The notes under the pieces: model-generated
Told to the model about the DNA's origin: nothing
The model's database searches: none
The model's input: the letters and a program-made list of their open reading frames with translations, nothing else
Program-made: the position numbers and the translations under genes
Assembly (NCBI GenBank): GCA_036346225.1
Contig: JARFIW010000968.1
Location: 1,674,001-1,738,000 of the forward strand
From: Platerodrilus igneus
Lineage: Eukaryota > Arthropoda > Insecta > Coleoptera > Lycidae
Direction: 5' to 3'
Length of the DNA: 64,000 nt
Shown here: one piece after another, positions 1-11,643 of the stretch
Numbering within the stretch: the first letter of the stretch is position 1
Layout of the letters: every line of letters starts with the position of its first letter

Positions 1-175
1 AAATGTGGAGAGATCAAAGTAGGTGACACAGTCTTCGTGGGTCATGATGGGAAAAAGAGGATATAAGAGCAGGCCACTAGAAGAACTCATAAAGATAAAG
101 ATTCTTAATGTCGAAAATGAAGAACCCGTTTGACTTGTGCACGGTTTGTAAAGGGCAGAAATAACCTGTTATCAT
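1..175 (+). pseudogene. Relic of an LTR-retroelement integrase C-terminal tail
   Basis: The first frame reads KCGEIKVGDTVFVGHDGKKR before a stop, and a shifted frame continues with PLEELIKIKIL and then LVHGL. The pattern 'VGD-x-V...KKR...P-L-...-HG-L' recalls the C-terminal tail of BEL/Pao and some gypsy integrases, where a GD-V-LV segment precedes a basic tail and an HG-RP motif. Only about 55 codons remain, at least two frames are needed, and the element is cut by the window edge. This is a resemblance seen by eye only. It could be chance or another LTR family. Confidence 0.3.
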
Positions 176-654
176 AATTCACTGGTAAATGACATGCCAA
201 AGTTTATAAAAAGACCCGGTGGAGACCTGAACAAATAGTAAAGAAGTGCGAACGTTTTATGTCTCAAGTTCATCTTTCATGTCTTACATGTTTATGCCGA
301 AGTAGCATACACAATGTGAACGCGTTTGCTATGATTTCTACGTGCCTTCTAAGCTAGCTAGAATAATTTAGTTATCTTCAGTTCATTATTCTGCCACTGT
401 CAATTTTTGTGTGATTTTTGTCAGAAAGCAAAGAAGGTGATGTATTTTTCCAAATAAATACCATTTGTTTTCGTGCATATTACAGACAAACCCTTATGAG
501 CACACGGTCGCTTTGCCAATTAGTTTAGTTCGGAATTCGGGTAGTTTACATTAAACTTTTAAAACAAAATACGTTATGTATTAGTGATGGAACTGCAAAA
601 TACTGTGAAATTCTCTGAACCCTATAATCTAAATTATACCCACTTCGTGAGCGT
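176..654. other. Unassigned AT-rich sequence
   Basis: No open frame of note and no repeat that I recognise. It lies just downstream of the integrase-tail relic, so it could hold the 3' end of that element, but no LTR boundary could be placed. Confidence 0.5.
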
Positions 655-795
655 ACTAAAAGGGTGATATGAAAATGACCACACGCTTAAGAGCCGCGAA
701 AGAGTGCTGTGAAAATGGCCTTGCGTTGGGACCCACTAAAAGAGTGCAGTAACAACGCCGCGTTGAGCGTCGCTGAAAGAGTGCGATGATATAGA
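655..795. repeat. Minisatellite of ~39 bp, about 3.5 copies
   Basis: The phrase AAAGAGTGC (first copy AAAGGGTGA) recurs at about 658, 698, 737 and 774. Each is followed by a G/C-richer block such as GTGAAAATGGCC or GCCGCGTTGAGCG. Units are imperfect and the last is truncated. The higher CpG content contrasts with the flanks. No function inferred. Confidence 0.6.
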
Positions 796-1762
796 TACAG
801 CAATTTGTAAAACTTGAAATTGTTCACTTACCTTCCTTTCTAACTTTGCCTAGCTAACTTAACGAAATTGACGGAGTTTTTCAAAATGAAATAAAACACA
901 GCAATATCACAAAGCATTTATATAGTACGAAATATTTTCTCTCATTCAAAAACATTTACAAGATCATTTCTTTCAAACATATAATAATTTTTAAAAAGTA
1001 CTTATTATAAACAAATTTGTTCCTTACCTTATTTTAAATTTACAGAGCTAAATTCTTTTCTTTATGGATGTTTTACCTGGTTATGTTTATTGCCGCGCTT
1101 GTAAAGTTTGTTTGGCAAAAAAAAATCCTTGACAGATAATCTATTAAAAGCTCAGAGTGTTTCGGACTCTGATCACAAATTTTCGTGGTAAAAATCCTTT
1201 ACAAAAAAATATTATAAGATTCACACTTATTATTCTACCTACTCCAATATCAGTTAAAAACAAATCTAAAAGGAATACTTGCAGAATCCACAAAAACACT
1301 CCTCGTAATTGAATATCTTCTTATTTTAAATTGGTGTCCAAATCAGCTTACAAGATTTTCCATGTTCAGGATTCTCGTTTAAAACAGCAGTTACCAAAGT
1401 ACATCTTTAGTTAAATCTTCCTCTCGATTATTTAGTAAAAATTTTAAAATAGTGTTATCTTGAAGAATTTTCCCTCTTGTAATTAATAAATTCCATTTTA
1501 ATGTAATTTGCATTTAAAAACATCACTTCTATATACATTGTAACAATAATTACTAAATTAAGGTATGCTTACTGCATACTTCTAACATCATCTTCGCAAA
1601 GCAACAGCTCGCGACTTCCATTAAAATAACATTTCGCGATCGACTTTATGAATCGAATCAATCTAATAAATAAATCTACCGGATGACCCCGTTTTTAATA
1701 AACGCTTCCTTATATACAAATTGTTTATTTTCTAGAATGTTACTAGAATAGTATAGAACATT
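796..1762. other. Unassigned AT-rich sequence
   Basis: No coding frame, RNA gene or repeat recognised in this stretch. Confidence 0.5.
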
Positions 1763-2522
1763 ATGATGCAAGGTTCTCAGAAAAATTCATTAGCATAGTC
1801 CTGGAAAAACTAAGATACAGGTTCAAGTCCTGTCCAAGACCTTATATTTTCCTTCTTTCAAATACTATCTCGATTTGATCATTTGGGCTTTGCATAAAAG
1901 TCTAAGTTATTATTTCATCTTATTAATTGTAATACATTAGTATTTATCAACTTACCTCGTGTAAAAAATTACCTAATATATGTATATATATGGAACGTCA
2001 GTGTTTAACATTAATTTAGCTGATAGTTAATCACATAATTACTACATGCGATACGTAACATATGCTAAAATGTTGACTTGATTAATCAATTAAGTGCATT
2101 TTCAACACCTATTTAATTGATATTCATTTTGCTTGCAGTTCGATTAGAAGATATAATCCCACTAAAAGTACATCATGTGACAATATCTAATCTATCGGAT
2201 TATGCATAGAGTATACCAGACCTAACTAATGAAAAATGAGTTTGGGATAATAAATTTCTTTTATTACTAATAACGTTAATGTTGCTTGCTATATAATCGA
2301 ACTACATGTCGCAAGGACCGTTCTACATGCAGAATTAACGTTATGTTTCCGAATTAATTTTACTCTAGCGGGGGCGGAGTGCCATTACAGTAAATTAGTG
2401 TGCCAATTAGTGCGGGGTGGGTTCTATGAAATGAAATATAGTACTTTAGTAGTATACAAATTGTAGTATTTCTACTAAATATCTTTGCGCTAACATTGAA
2501 AAGTCTTTAAATAGTCTATTCT
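1763..2522. repeat. 760-bp tandem duplication, copy 1
   Basis: This block is followed immediately by a second copy in the same orientation with a period of 760 bp. By eye the only difference is one G in a G-run (GCGGGGGCGG here, GCGGGGCGG in copy 2). Such identity in otherwise decayed DNA means a very recent duplication or an assembly duplication. The 5' end of the unit carries a tRNA-like segment (separate entry). The rest is non-coding. Confidence 0.95.
1770..1843 (+). other. tRNA-like segment (SINE head or tRNA pseudogene)
   Basis: A 74-base stretch has an A-box-like TAGCATAGTCC (1791-1801) and a strong B-box GGTTCAAGTCC (1820-1830). The B-box sits in a perfect TPsiC arm: stem ACAGG/CCTGT around a 7-base loop TTCAAGT. 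The 5' AAGGTTC and 3' AGACCTT ends can pair as an acceptor stem with one irregularity. The anticodon-like arm is weak (TAGTC/AACTA, one mismatch), and no CCA end or clear D arm is seen. A tRNA-derived SINE promoter or tRNA pseudogene fits better than a working tRNA. The duplicated unit repeats it at 2530-2603. Confidence 0.4.
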
Positions 2523-3281
2523 ATGATGCAAGGTTCTCAGAAAAATTCATTAGCATAGTCCTGGAAAAACTAAGATACAGGTTCAAGTCCTGTCCAAGAC
2601 CTTATATTTTCCTTCTTTCAAATACTATCTCGATTTGATCATTTGGGCTTTGCATAAAAGTCTAAGTTATTATTTCATCTTATTAATTGTAATACATTAG
2701 TATTTATCAACTTACCTCGTGTAAAAAATTACCTAATATATGTATATATATGGAACGTCAGTGTTTAACATTAATTTAGCTGATAGTTAATCACATAATT
2801 ACTACATGCGATACGTAACATATGCTAAAATGTTGACTTGATTAATCAATTAAGTGCATTTTCAACACCTATTTAATTGATATTCATTTTGCTTGCAGTT
2901 CGATTAGAAGATATAATCCCACTAAAAGTACATCATGTGACAATATCTAATCTATCGGATTATGCATAGAGTATACCAGACCTAACTAATGAAAAATGAG
3001 TTTGGGATAATAAATTTCTTTTATTACTAATAACGTTAATGTTGCTTGCTATATAATCGAACTACATGTCGCAAGGACCGTTCTACATGCAGAATTAACG
3101 TTATGTTTCCGAATTAATTTTACTCTAGCGGGGCGGAGTGCCATTACAGTAAATTAGTGTGCCAATTAGTGCGGGGTGGGTTCTATGAAATGAAATATAG
3201 TACTTTAGTAGTATACAAATTGTAGTATTTCTACTAAATATCTTTGCGCTAACATTGAAAAGTCTTTAAATAGTCTATTCT
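2523..3281. repeat. 760-bp tandem duplication, copy 2 (759 bp)
   Basis: Second unit of the tandem pair, one base shorter because of a G deletion near 3130. The downstream junction (TAGTCTATTCTATG followed by TAAAGTC) is where the array ends. There is no third copy. Confidence 0.95.
2530..2603 (+). other. tRNA-like segment, duplicate
   Basis: Exact second copy of the tRNA-like segment, generated by the 760-bp tandem duplication. The A-box-like, B-box and TPsiC arm are unchanged. Confidence 0.4.
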
Positions 3282-4574
3282 ATGTAAAGTCTTTGGACGC
3301 CAATGTACTTGAAAAAAATCAACACAGATAAAGCCTACTCGGAAGGTTTAGTTCCGAGTAACAGTATAGAGGTTACCACTGCCTATATTGTGAAACATGA
3401 ATACAACAGTGAATAACAAAAGAGAAAAAATTAAGACCTACCCCTAATTGGGCCAATATGCGTTTAGCTAAAAAAACACTTAATATTATTAATGATAGGA
3501 ATTTAGCCAATTCGCATTTTATATGTTAATTTGCGAATACAATGGTGAGCTTCTTTCTTTGAGGAGCCCGAAAGTACAATACGCCTTAAATAAGCACGTA
3601 TCAACGTTCTTTTTAATAATAATAAGCTCCACACCTTATAATTACCATAAATCACGGTTATTGAATACCAAACAAACAAATAGCATAAGAGGTTTATAAG
3701 TTGTATAGCAAAATTTAAACAACTTGCAGTTTTTATTCGCTTAAAACCCCATCGAATTTTAGGCAGGAATTGTTGTATCTGCCATAGTTGATGGTTTTTG
3801 AACTCGTGTGAATCTGTACAAATTACTTCATTATTTCCCAGTGTTTATCTGTAATTCTTTTGAATTTAATACAAAGAGGTGCTGTGTGTAAATGTGAAAA
3901 TTATTAGTGATTTGAGAGCTACTGGATTGAGATAAATTTCGTGAAAACATAACTATGACGTACGACGGCATGAAGTTAGTTATTAAGTCAAAAATATAGT
4001 TTGGGAGAAAGCATTTTACTTTCAAACGCGACGAACTTCTCAGAGCCGGACGGATACTTAAATTTTTAGGGTTATTTTTGATTGTTAATAAAGTTTATAT
4101 AAAGATGTGTGAAATGGTAATGATAAAGGTTAACCCTGAAGGATTTGGCAGAGGAAAAATTTAAAACCGAACGGGGTTTGTAATAAAAATCAATAGGTAA
4201 CTTAATTTAATTTCTTTGTTTTGGGAAAAAAATTTTATTAACTGTAGTTTGTTAATATTATAGTTTTTATTTTTACAATAGGGATCTATACTTTGACATA
4301 CGCATTGAACACCAGGACATTTAGGTTATATTTGGGGCTAAATTGGTGGGATTCTTTTAAGTAAAATATGACGAGTGGGATTGAGAAAGTAGTAGCTGGG
4401 TTCGGGTTCCTGACTGACTTTCTGGCCAATCGTCCAACCGCAATCTATGTTTAAATGGTTAGGATATTACTTGACTGAAGAATGTAGCTTGCTCCATTTT
4501 TCAAGTGGCAGTATCTTAGCAATTCATCACCAGGGATAGAAAAAAATTTGACTCTGTGAGTCTTTTATTCCCTT
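3282..4574. other. Unassigned AT-rich sequence
   Basis: No credible gene. A short minus-strand open frame at 3831-4025 has no recognisable domain and is probably random. Confidence 0.5.
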
Positions 4575-6402
4575 ATTGAGTAGATGAGACAGCTTCATGA
4601 CCTTTCACCCTCAGCACCACTTGTAGTGTTGTTTCTTTTAGGTCTAAGAACTTTGCCTTTTAATTTTAATTTGAATGGACAAAAGACTGTGGACGTAACA
4701 CTGAGACTAAACTAACATCAGGGATGTTAGGGTAGTAATTTTTTTAAAAATGTCATTCGTAAAGGGGGTTTAACGCGTCAGCGTTACGTTGAATAGAAAC
4801 TGGATGCAAAAAAAAGGAAGCTAATCTTAAACGAACAATTTAACATTGATGCACACTGCATAATTTTGATTTATAAACAATAGTGTTCAGTAAACATGAT
4901 ATTTCAATCAATTATTAATTTTATTAAAATCATAGATTACTATATACCACAAAAGCATTGTTATATTTCTGTTAAATACATATTGGAACGGTACTTAGGT
5001 TCATAAATTATTTTTAACCACAAAGATGTAAACAAGATATTTATTTAAGTAAATTTTCATTCCGGAATAATGACATTTTAAGACAGCTTTGGAATTATAA
5101 AGTAAATAACAGAGTAATTATTAATATGCATATCAAATGCAAATCAAATTAATTATTCGCGAACAGGAAATTGAACAGGTGAAAATGTAGTTATGCGAGG
5201 AAGTAATATCACGGAAGTAAGAGCTGTTGGGGAGGTATAAAGACAAGTTAACGGTTACGCGGGGTCGTGAACATAAATAACCGTTAAAAAGTGTTAGAAA
5301 ACTGGAGACTTTACATTTCCAATAATTCGGATATGATGATATGGTGTGTTAAGGGTGCTTCTTTCTGTTGTTGGTTAACCTACGAAGTTAATGCATGAAA
5401 AACATTGAAGTTGTTGAATAACCTGAAATTTGACAGTGAGTAGGAAGAGCTTTTATGTTTAAATTTATGAATTATGAACATGTGAATTAAAGATGTAAAT
5501 GCTTTGCATTTATGTAAAAAGAAAGTAATTAAAGTAAGAGTAGCTATTTTATTGGACAACATAGCGACGGTATTTATTAGTGAAAGTGTAGTCGATAAAG
5601 GAGTAAAAATGAAGTACTTGTAATGAACATCGGAAAGGTTAATAAAAATTTGCATTACGCTATGTTCTTCAAAGCATTAATATAACAAGCATTTCCATAA
5701 CTTGAAATTTAATATGTCGATAGATTAATCTTGAAAACTAGAACAATGGCATAGTAGGATTAATTATGGGTTGTCTTTTTTTAGGTTTTTTGTTAATAAT
5801 ATCTGGCCAGCTGAACGTTACCTTAAGTTTGTTGGTCTTTAAAATTACTGTATGTTATTTATTTATATTTCAGGAATTTATTGTCAATAGAATTTTAAAT
5901 TAAGGTGGAATTTTAATTTGAATTTGTTTATAATATAAATAAAGTTGTTTAAATTTCTGACAGATTATCTAACTGCCCCAGTAACGTGTCGTATTTGAGA
6001 AACGCCTTGATTTCGAGAATTTCTATAATTATGGCAAAAATTTAAAGTTGTTTCTTTAAATATGTTAGAGAAAGTCGATTATAATATAATAAACTTACGA
6101 AATCGAAGCAAAGGAGATCTATGCGAAATAATCGTGTAGAGATAATATCGAAGGTATTGCTGCAACAGACGGTTTGGCGCCCATAGTTTGGCAAAGCTGA
6201 ATGCATTTCAAGGTAAGCATTATAAGTTATGTAGTTTGGAACTGCACCTAGTGCATTGTTACATAGAACTTTCCTTTTTATTGTTTGCATTGACACACAC
6301 TCCCACACTACTGTAGTTGGACGGTGCATCCTTAAATTGGTACGAGTTCCCCGCCTCTTCAGGGCAAATCAAAATTTATAACTTAACGGTTATTTTAGCC
6401 GT
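4575..6402 (+). repeat. Dispersed repeat family, copy A (LTR/leader-like)
   Basis: Aligns along its length with copy B (6727-8960), roughly three-quarters identical by eye. Shared landmarks in order: CACTGAGACT...CAGGGATGTTAGGGTAG, GGTACTTAGGTTCATAAATTATTTT, TTATTCGCGAA, TTTGGCGCCCATA near 6175, a splice-donor-like CAAGGTAAGC near 6211, and a terminal block CCGGTGCA-type (GACGGTGCATCC) near 6320. TGGCGCCCATAGTTTGGC agrees with the tRNA-Lys-type primer-binding site at 14 of 18 bases as I remember it, so an LTR plus leader is plausible. No paired LTR boundary was defined. A second TTTGGCGCCCAT sits near 6412. Confidence 0.6.
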
Positions 6403-6726
6403 AACAGTATTTTTGGCGCCCATTCATACGGCAATTTTTTATATGAGGCAATTGTTTTAAAACGAAGCCTTTTCTTTAACGTATGATTCGGTTAAAATTG
6501 TTGTATGGTTAAGATTTTTGGCCACTATTTTTATTGTTAGAGCAGATTCTAATCCTTTTGTTACTTTCGTTTTTTAAATCGATCAATCTCTTTTTTTAGT
6601 ATTAATGCTATAACCGCATTTTTTTCGATTGTTTAACCGTATACATTATTTTTCAATGTAAGTTATTTTAATATTAGACTTTTTAAGTACTTGCTTGTAA
6701 TTTTTATTAAAATAAGTTGATAAAAA

Positions 6727-8960
6727 GTAGTAGATGAGGCCGTATCTCGACCTTTCGCCCTCAGTGGCACTTGCAGTGTCGTTTCTTCTAGATCTAAGGA
6801 CCTTACCTTTTAATTTAAATTTGGATGGACAAAGAACTGTTGACAACACTGAGACTGAACTAACGTCAGGGATGTTAGGGTAGTAATTTTTTTAATTTAG
6901 TTCGTAAAGGGGGTTTAACGCGTAAGCGCTACGTTAAATAAAAACCGGATGCAAAAAGACGAAACTGATCTTAAATGAACAATTTAACATTGATGCACTC
7001 TGTATAATTTTAATTTCATAAATAATAGTATTCGGTAAACATGGCATTTCAATCAATTATTAGTTTTATTAAAATCATAGATTATTATAAACCACAAAGG
7101 CATTGCTGTATTTCTGTTAAATACATATTGGAACGGTACTTAGGTTCATAAATTATTTTCAACCACAAAGGGAACACAATATATTCATTTAAGTAAATAT
7201 GGATAACAGAATCATAATATTTTAAGACAGCTTCATATAATTATAAAGTAACTAACAGAGAAATTAATAATATGCACATCAAATAAGGGAGCTTTTACAA
7301 ATTTTAGTTAAATGAATAGCCATTAATGTTACTTAGTTACAATACCAAGTAAATCTAGATAATATCAAAGTATATTCGGACAGTGTAGTTTATTGCTGAG
7401 AAATACCGACGCTGTATTAGCTAAATTCACTAATATCAAGTTGCAAGTGGTTTATTCATATCATACAATACAATGTAAGATGCTACAATGTATTCATTGA
7501 TATTCCTGAAGACAGAAGTAAATGCTAAGCACGAGACGTAAACCTAAATAGATCATATGATATCACGCATCTTGTACGTGTTTGAAGACAAAATCCAATA
7601 TGAAGGCTGTACTCTCACTGAACGTAAGGAAGCGTGGGAATTAAGTGACAATAGTTACATCTGACAAAAATGAAGGAATTAATTATTCGCGAATAGGGAT
7701 ATAAAAAGTCGAAATGTAGTTATGCAAGGATGTAATGTCGTGAAGGACGCGCTGTTGGGGTTGGTATGAGGATAAGTTAAGGGTTAAGTTGAAAGTACAG
7801 AGTTCCAAGATGTGATAGTAGATTTTCCACAGAAAAAACGCAGCGGGCGATAATGATATTAAAATACGTTTGCAAGTGTAGGGTTGGTCCACGCATGGGG
7901 GAGTTCATGGACATAAACGACCGGGAAAAACGGATTGGAAACCAAGAGTTCACACTTTCAATAATTTAGCTACGATGGTTTGGTATGTTAAGGGAGATTC
8001 TTCCTGTTTTTGGACCTACGAAATTGATGCATAAAAAACATTGGAATTATTGGATGACCTGAAGTTCGACAGTGAGTAGAATGAGTTTTTATGTTTAAAT
8101 TTATGGATTATGAACATGTGAATTAATGATGTAAATGGTTTGCATTTATGTAGAAAAAGTTAATTACAGCGAAAGTACTTATTTTATTCGACTGCGACGT
8201 TACTAAGGTATATCGATTTTAAAAGTAAGCTTTATTAGCGAAAGTAATGTTAATAAAGGGGTAAAAAAGAAGTAACTGTAATAAACATGGAATGGTTAAT
8301 AAAAAGTTGGTTTTGCGCTGTTTTTCAAGGCATTGATTTATTGAGAATTTCTATAACTTGGGATTTAATATGTCTTGAAAACTAGAACAATGGAATGGTA
8401 GAATAAATTATGAATTAATGTATTCTCTTTGGATTTTTGTTAATGACCATTTGAGTGTTATCTTAAGTTGGTTTGTCTTTAAATGCATGTATGTGTAATT
8501 ATATTTCAGGAATTATTGTTAATATAATTTAAGTTTAGATGTAATTTTATTTGAAATTATTTATAATATAGATCAAGGTATGGTAAATTTGTGACAGGAT
8601 ATCTAGCTACCCTAGTGACGAGGTCATATTCGGGAGATGTTTTGACTTCGAGAGTTTCTTTAATTATGACAAAAACTTAGTGCTTTCTATATATTTTAGA
8701 GAAAGGTAAATATAATGTGATAAAACCGGCGGTTTGGCGCCCATAATTTGACAGAGTTGAAGCATTTCAAGGTATGGTTATGGTTATGTAGTTTGAAATT
8801 GCACCTAGTGAATCGTTATATACAATTTTCTCTTTTTATTCATTGTTTCTATAGGGACCCACTCCCACACCACTGCAGTTGGCCGGTGCACCCTTAAGTT
8901 GTTACGGGGTACCCGTCCCTCAGGGGAAATAAAAATTTATAACTTAACACTCATTATATT
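6727..8960 (+). repeat. Dispersed repeat family, copy B (LTR/leader-like)
   Basis: Direct-orientation relative of copy A that retains about 400 bases (roughly 7290-7680) and a smaller block (7790-7900) that A lacks. It ends with CTATAGGGACCCACTCCCAC and a GCCGGTGCACC block near 8878, which recur at 28916 (+) and, inverted, near 41660. The primer-site-like TTTGGCGCCCATAATTTG lies near 8731. The minus strand of the first 130 bases keeps a short open reading (KGKVLRSRRNDTASATEGER) that is recognisable in copy A, suggesting a former coding stretch of unknown identity. Confidence 0.6.
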
Positions 8961-9104
8961 CGTATCGATAATCTACCAAAAAAAAAAATAACAAAAATTG
9001 TGAATGAAACAGAACCTAAACAGAAAATTGTCAAGGAGCAAAAACTATACCATACAATAACTCAAAATGAAGATGATATTAAAAACCCTCACAATTTCAT
9101 AAAA

Positions 9105-9300
9105 AATTTTGTTATTCTAAATTATCCTGACTTAGAATGACAAGGAATAATTCAGGAAATAAATAACGAAGTGGTTTTTGTAAATACCAAACTACAAGCG
9201 GAAACAGTTGGGAGTGATCATTGAAAAAAAATGATATTTGGTACATATTTGAAAATTTTATGAAAAAATTAGTTAACCTCTACTAATGAGCAACAATAAA
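9105..9300. repeat. 196-bp tandem duplication, copy 1
   Basis: Starts AATTTTGTTATTCTAAATTATCC and is followed directly by a second copy. The two differ at about three bases. Parts can be read as protein-like (NFVILNYPDLE...QEINNEVVFVNTKL), hinting at a former coding segment, but no family was recognised. Confidence 0.9.
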
Positions 9301-9496
9301 AATTTTGTTATTATAAATTATCCTGACTTAGAATGACAAGGAATAATTCAGGAAATAAATAACGAAGTGGTTTTTGTAAATACCAAACTACAAGCGGAAA
9401 CAGTTGGGAGTGATCATTGATAAAAAATGATATTTGGTACATATTTGAAAATTTTATGCAAAAATTAGTTAACCTCTACTAATGAGCAACAATAAA
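9301..9496. repeat. 196-bp tandem duplication, copy 2
   Basis: Second unit, same orientation, ending GAGCAACAATAAA as does copy 1. Only a few substitutions separate them, so the duplication is recent. Confidence 0.9.
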
Positions 9497-10135
9497 AAAC
9501 TTTAATTATAGTGTCTGAAATTGAAAAATTAAGAAATTTTTTTTTTAAATTTATAATAGTATTTAATTCATGTGCACAATTACGTGGGTGGTTCTCCACT
9601 AATTGGAAAATCGATGTCCCAGGCAAATTTTATATATTTGGAGTTATTATTATCGCGTTCTGAATATCAATTATGATAATACATTACCTATTCTTGACAC
9701 ACCATAGCACATATAACTACATAATTTTTAAATATTCGATTAAACGCCTTTTAAACATCCTAAAACACAGTCCCCGGTAGAGTCCCATTCTCAGAACGAC
9801 AAATTTTATAACAAATATTTATTTTCAGTATTAAACGTACTAAGTTAAAATATGCATAAGTAAAACTAGAATACAGTAAACGTGTTTATAAATCACAACC
9901 ATAATTTTAAGCTGATTTTTGATATAAAAATTAATGCTCAAATGTTGTCTCCTGGTTCAATTTAAAAATAGCGCCAAACCCGATACACCCATAGGTGGCG
10001 CCGTTGATATTGTTAAACAGAACACAAATGGTGTGAAATTTGCTCAGATGCAGCGCTAACCTGACTAAAGTCAGTGTCAATCACGCATTTGTTGCTGAAC
10101 CACGTGCATGGGTTGCTTGATTTAACAGTCCACTG
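9497..10135 (+). other. Upstream region and possible first exon of the coiled-coil gene
   Basis: No coding frame. From about 9970 the base composition rises in G/C (GCGCC, GGCGCC) up to a strong splice-donor-like CACTG|GTAAGTAG at 10135/10136. An untranslated first exon ending here is a reasonable inference. A promoter was not located. Confidence 0.35.
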
Positions 10136-10408
10136 GTAAGTAGATTTTATATTGTTTTATGTGAATAAATTACCATAACTTCATAATTCATATACTTAGT
10201 AAGGTGTGACTCTGAATTGTATAAAATACTTCCAACAATTTTATGCTAGGGAATTTATTTTGTAAAAATAACAGTCCCCTGGGCACAGGCCCCTGTCATT
10301 TTATGACAGGGGACTGTTTTATCCTTCAGGGGCCTGTTTTATTTTCTAGCACTGTTCCTTAACAATTAGTTTCTGGCTTCTGGGACTGACAATATGTTTC
10401 ATCTGTAG
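10136..10408 (+). other. Predicted 5' intron of the coiled-coil gene
   Basis: Begins GTAAGTAG and ends with a pyrimidine-rich stretch TTTCATCTGTAG, just 13 bases before the gene's likely ATG. The donor and acceptor both fit the consensus. The intron contains a palindromic insertion (separate entry). This is inference from splice-site look alone. Confidence 0.4.
10268..10345. repeat. Nested palindromic insertion
   Basis: Contains a 10-bp perfect stem CCCCTGTCAT / ATGACAGGGG with a 3-base loop (10290-10312). Wrapped around it is a second inverted pair AACAGTCCCCTG / CAGGGGACTGTT (10270-10281 and 10307-10318), and a third CAGGGGCCTGTT follows. The G/C-rich hairpin stands out from the AT-rich surroundings and looks like a fold-back or MITE remnant. 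Confidence 0.65.
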
Positions 10409-10421
10409 GTAATGCTCCGTA

Positions 10422-10850
10422 ATGCCGCCTAAAAAGAAGACTAAAACAAAATAAGACATATTAGAACAGAAACGAATTGCTGAACGATTGAGGTACGAAC
10501 GACTTAAAAATGATCCTGAAAAAAGAGTGGCAATGAATGAAAAGAAGCGCCGGAAATACCAAATCAAGAAAGAGAAGGGCGAAAGAAAATTAGTAAAGGG
10601 CATGAATCGTCGTGAGCACAAGCTTGTAAATAAAACTTGGAGGAAGCATTGTACTGCCTATCGTGCAAAGAAAAAGGCTTTGAAAAAGGTTACCAATAAT
10701 TTTATTCGAGAAAATATGCCAGATTCAGAGTGTTCTGACTCAGTCTCTCCATCGCCTCCAAGATCTCCAATGAATGCATTAATCAGTGTAAGAAAGAGAC
10801 GTGCTAAAAAGATGCGCGAAAGAATGATCAGAGAGACTGTAAGATTGATC
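10422..10850 (+). pseudogene. Basic coiled-coil protein gene, 5' part (uncharacterised family)
   Basis: From the ATG at 10422 the frame starts MPPKKKTKTK and meets a TAA at 10452 where a CAA would fit, then runs open. It is extremely rich in Lys, Arg and Glu, with helical stretches (KKRRKYQIKKEKGERK, RKHCTAYRAKKKALKK) and a proline/serine hinge (SPSPPRSPMN). I recall similar uncharacterised proteins in insect genomes with the same basic repeats and 'SP' hinge, but know no function; nuclear or nucleic-acid binding is only a guess from charge. A 3.8-kb transposon interrupts the gene at codon ~143 and coding resumes at 14689. Upstream sequence suggests an intron ending at 10408. Confidence 0.55.
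10843..10850. repeat. 8-bp target-site duplication, left (GATTGATC)
   Basis: GATTGATC directly precedes the transposon end CGAGGGGTGG and recurs exactly at 14689-14696 after CCATCCCTCG. It lies inside the coding sequence of the coiled-coil gene. Confidence 0.85.
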
Positions 10851-10904
10851 CGAGGGGTGGCTCACTAGGTCAAAAATGTGACAGTATTGCAAAAATATGA
10901 AATT

Positions 10905-11100
10905 TTTATCAGTCGGCCAGCGATTTCTTGCAGACTGCCAAGAAATTTCTGGGATTTGCAAAAACTGCCGAAAGATTTCCGCGATTTTGTACAGTCTGCC
11001 AAGGATTTCGTATAGACTACCAGTAATTTCTTAGGTCTGCGGGATTATTCCAGAATCTGCCAAAGATTTATTTAGACTGCCGCGGATTTATGTAAGTTTC
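10905..11100. repeat. Subterminal array, left end of the transposon
   Basis: About six imperfect units of roughly 30-35 bp, each built on GATTT-C...AGACTGCC / TCTGCCA. The array lies 55-250 bp inside the left terminus. A related array occupies 14464-14650 at the right end, which suggests transposase-binding or terminal-structure repeats. Confidence 0.65.
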
Positions 11101-11127
11101 GCATGTCCTTAAAGTTATTTATTGATC

Positions 11128-11643
11128 TATACAGGGTGATTCACGGTGGATGACCTATTAGATGTTTAAGAAGAACTACTTAACATAGCGTTTTGAATTT
11201 TTGGTCATTTATGTAAGCGAACATGCTCTCTCGATTTGAAATATTTTCAACAACGGAGTGTTGTCAATTCTATTAAAACGTAGTAGCAACTTTGTTATTT
11301 TAAATGAAATACCCTATACCTAATGCCAGTTTTTGATTTCATGTTTATTTTTGATTAATTTTTCTTAACACTGTCGTATAATTATCTGTCATACCTAGTT
11401 TTCGAAATTTTCATTATTTTCCGTTTTCTTAATAGGGAAAAGTGACTTCAATTAAATGTTGATAAACCTATGCTTCTCAACTTTAAGGAACTCTAGTTTA
11501 GGTTGTAGTTAGTTAAGGCCCAAAGACACCACATCCTGTAACCAAATCCTCCAGTAAACACAGAGTGATCCAGGCGCAATTGTTTCTTACTTAATTGAAA
11601 AAATTATTAAATGTTCGGATTTTTAAATGGAACACCCTGTATA
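11128..11643. mobile_element. TA-flanked inverted-repeat element (MITE-like)
   Basis: An 11-bp perfect inverted pair TATACAGGGTG (11128-11138) and CACCCTGTATA (11633-11643) bounds about 516 bp of non-coding AT-rich sequence. The TA at each edge fits a Tc1/mariner-type target duplication. Longer imperfect inverted homology was not evident, so a single chance match cannot be excluded. Confidence 0.5.

Noticed and set aside
1770..1843. Functional tRNA gene
   Set aside because: Good TPsiC arm and B-box, but weak anticodon arm, no clear D arm and an irregular acceptor stem; kept only as tRNA-like.
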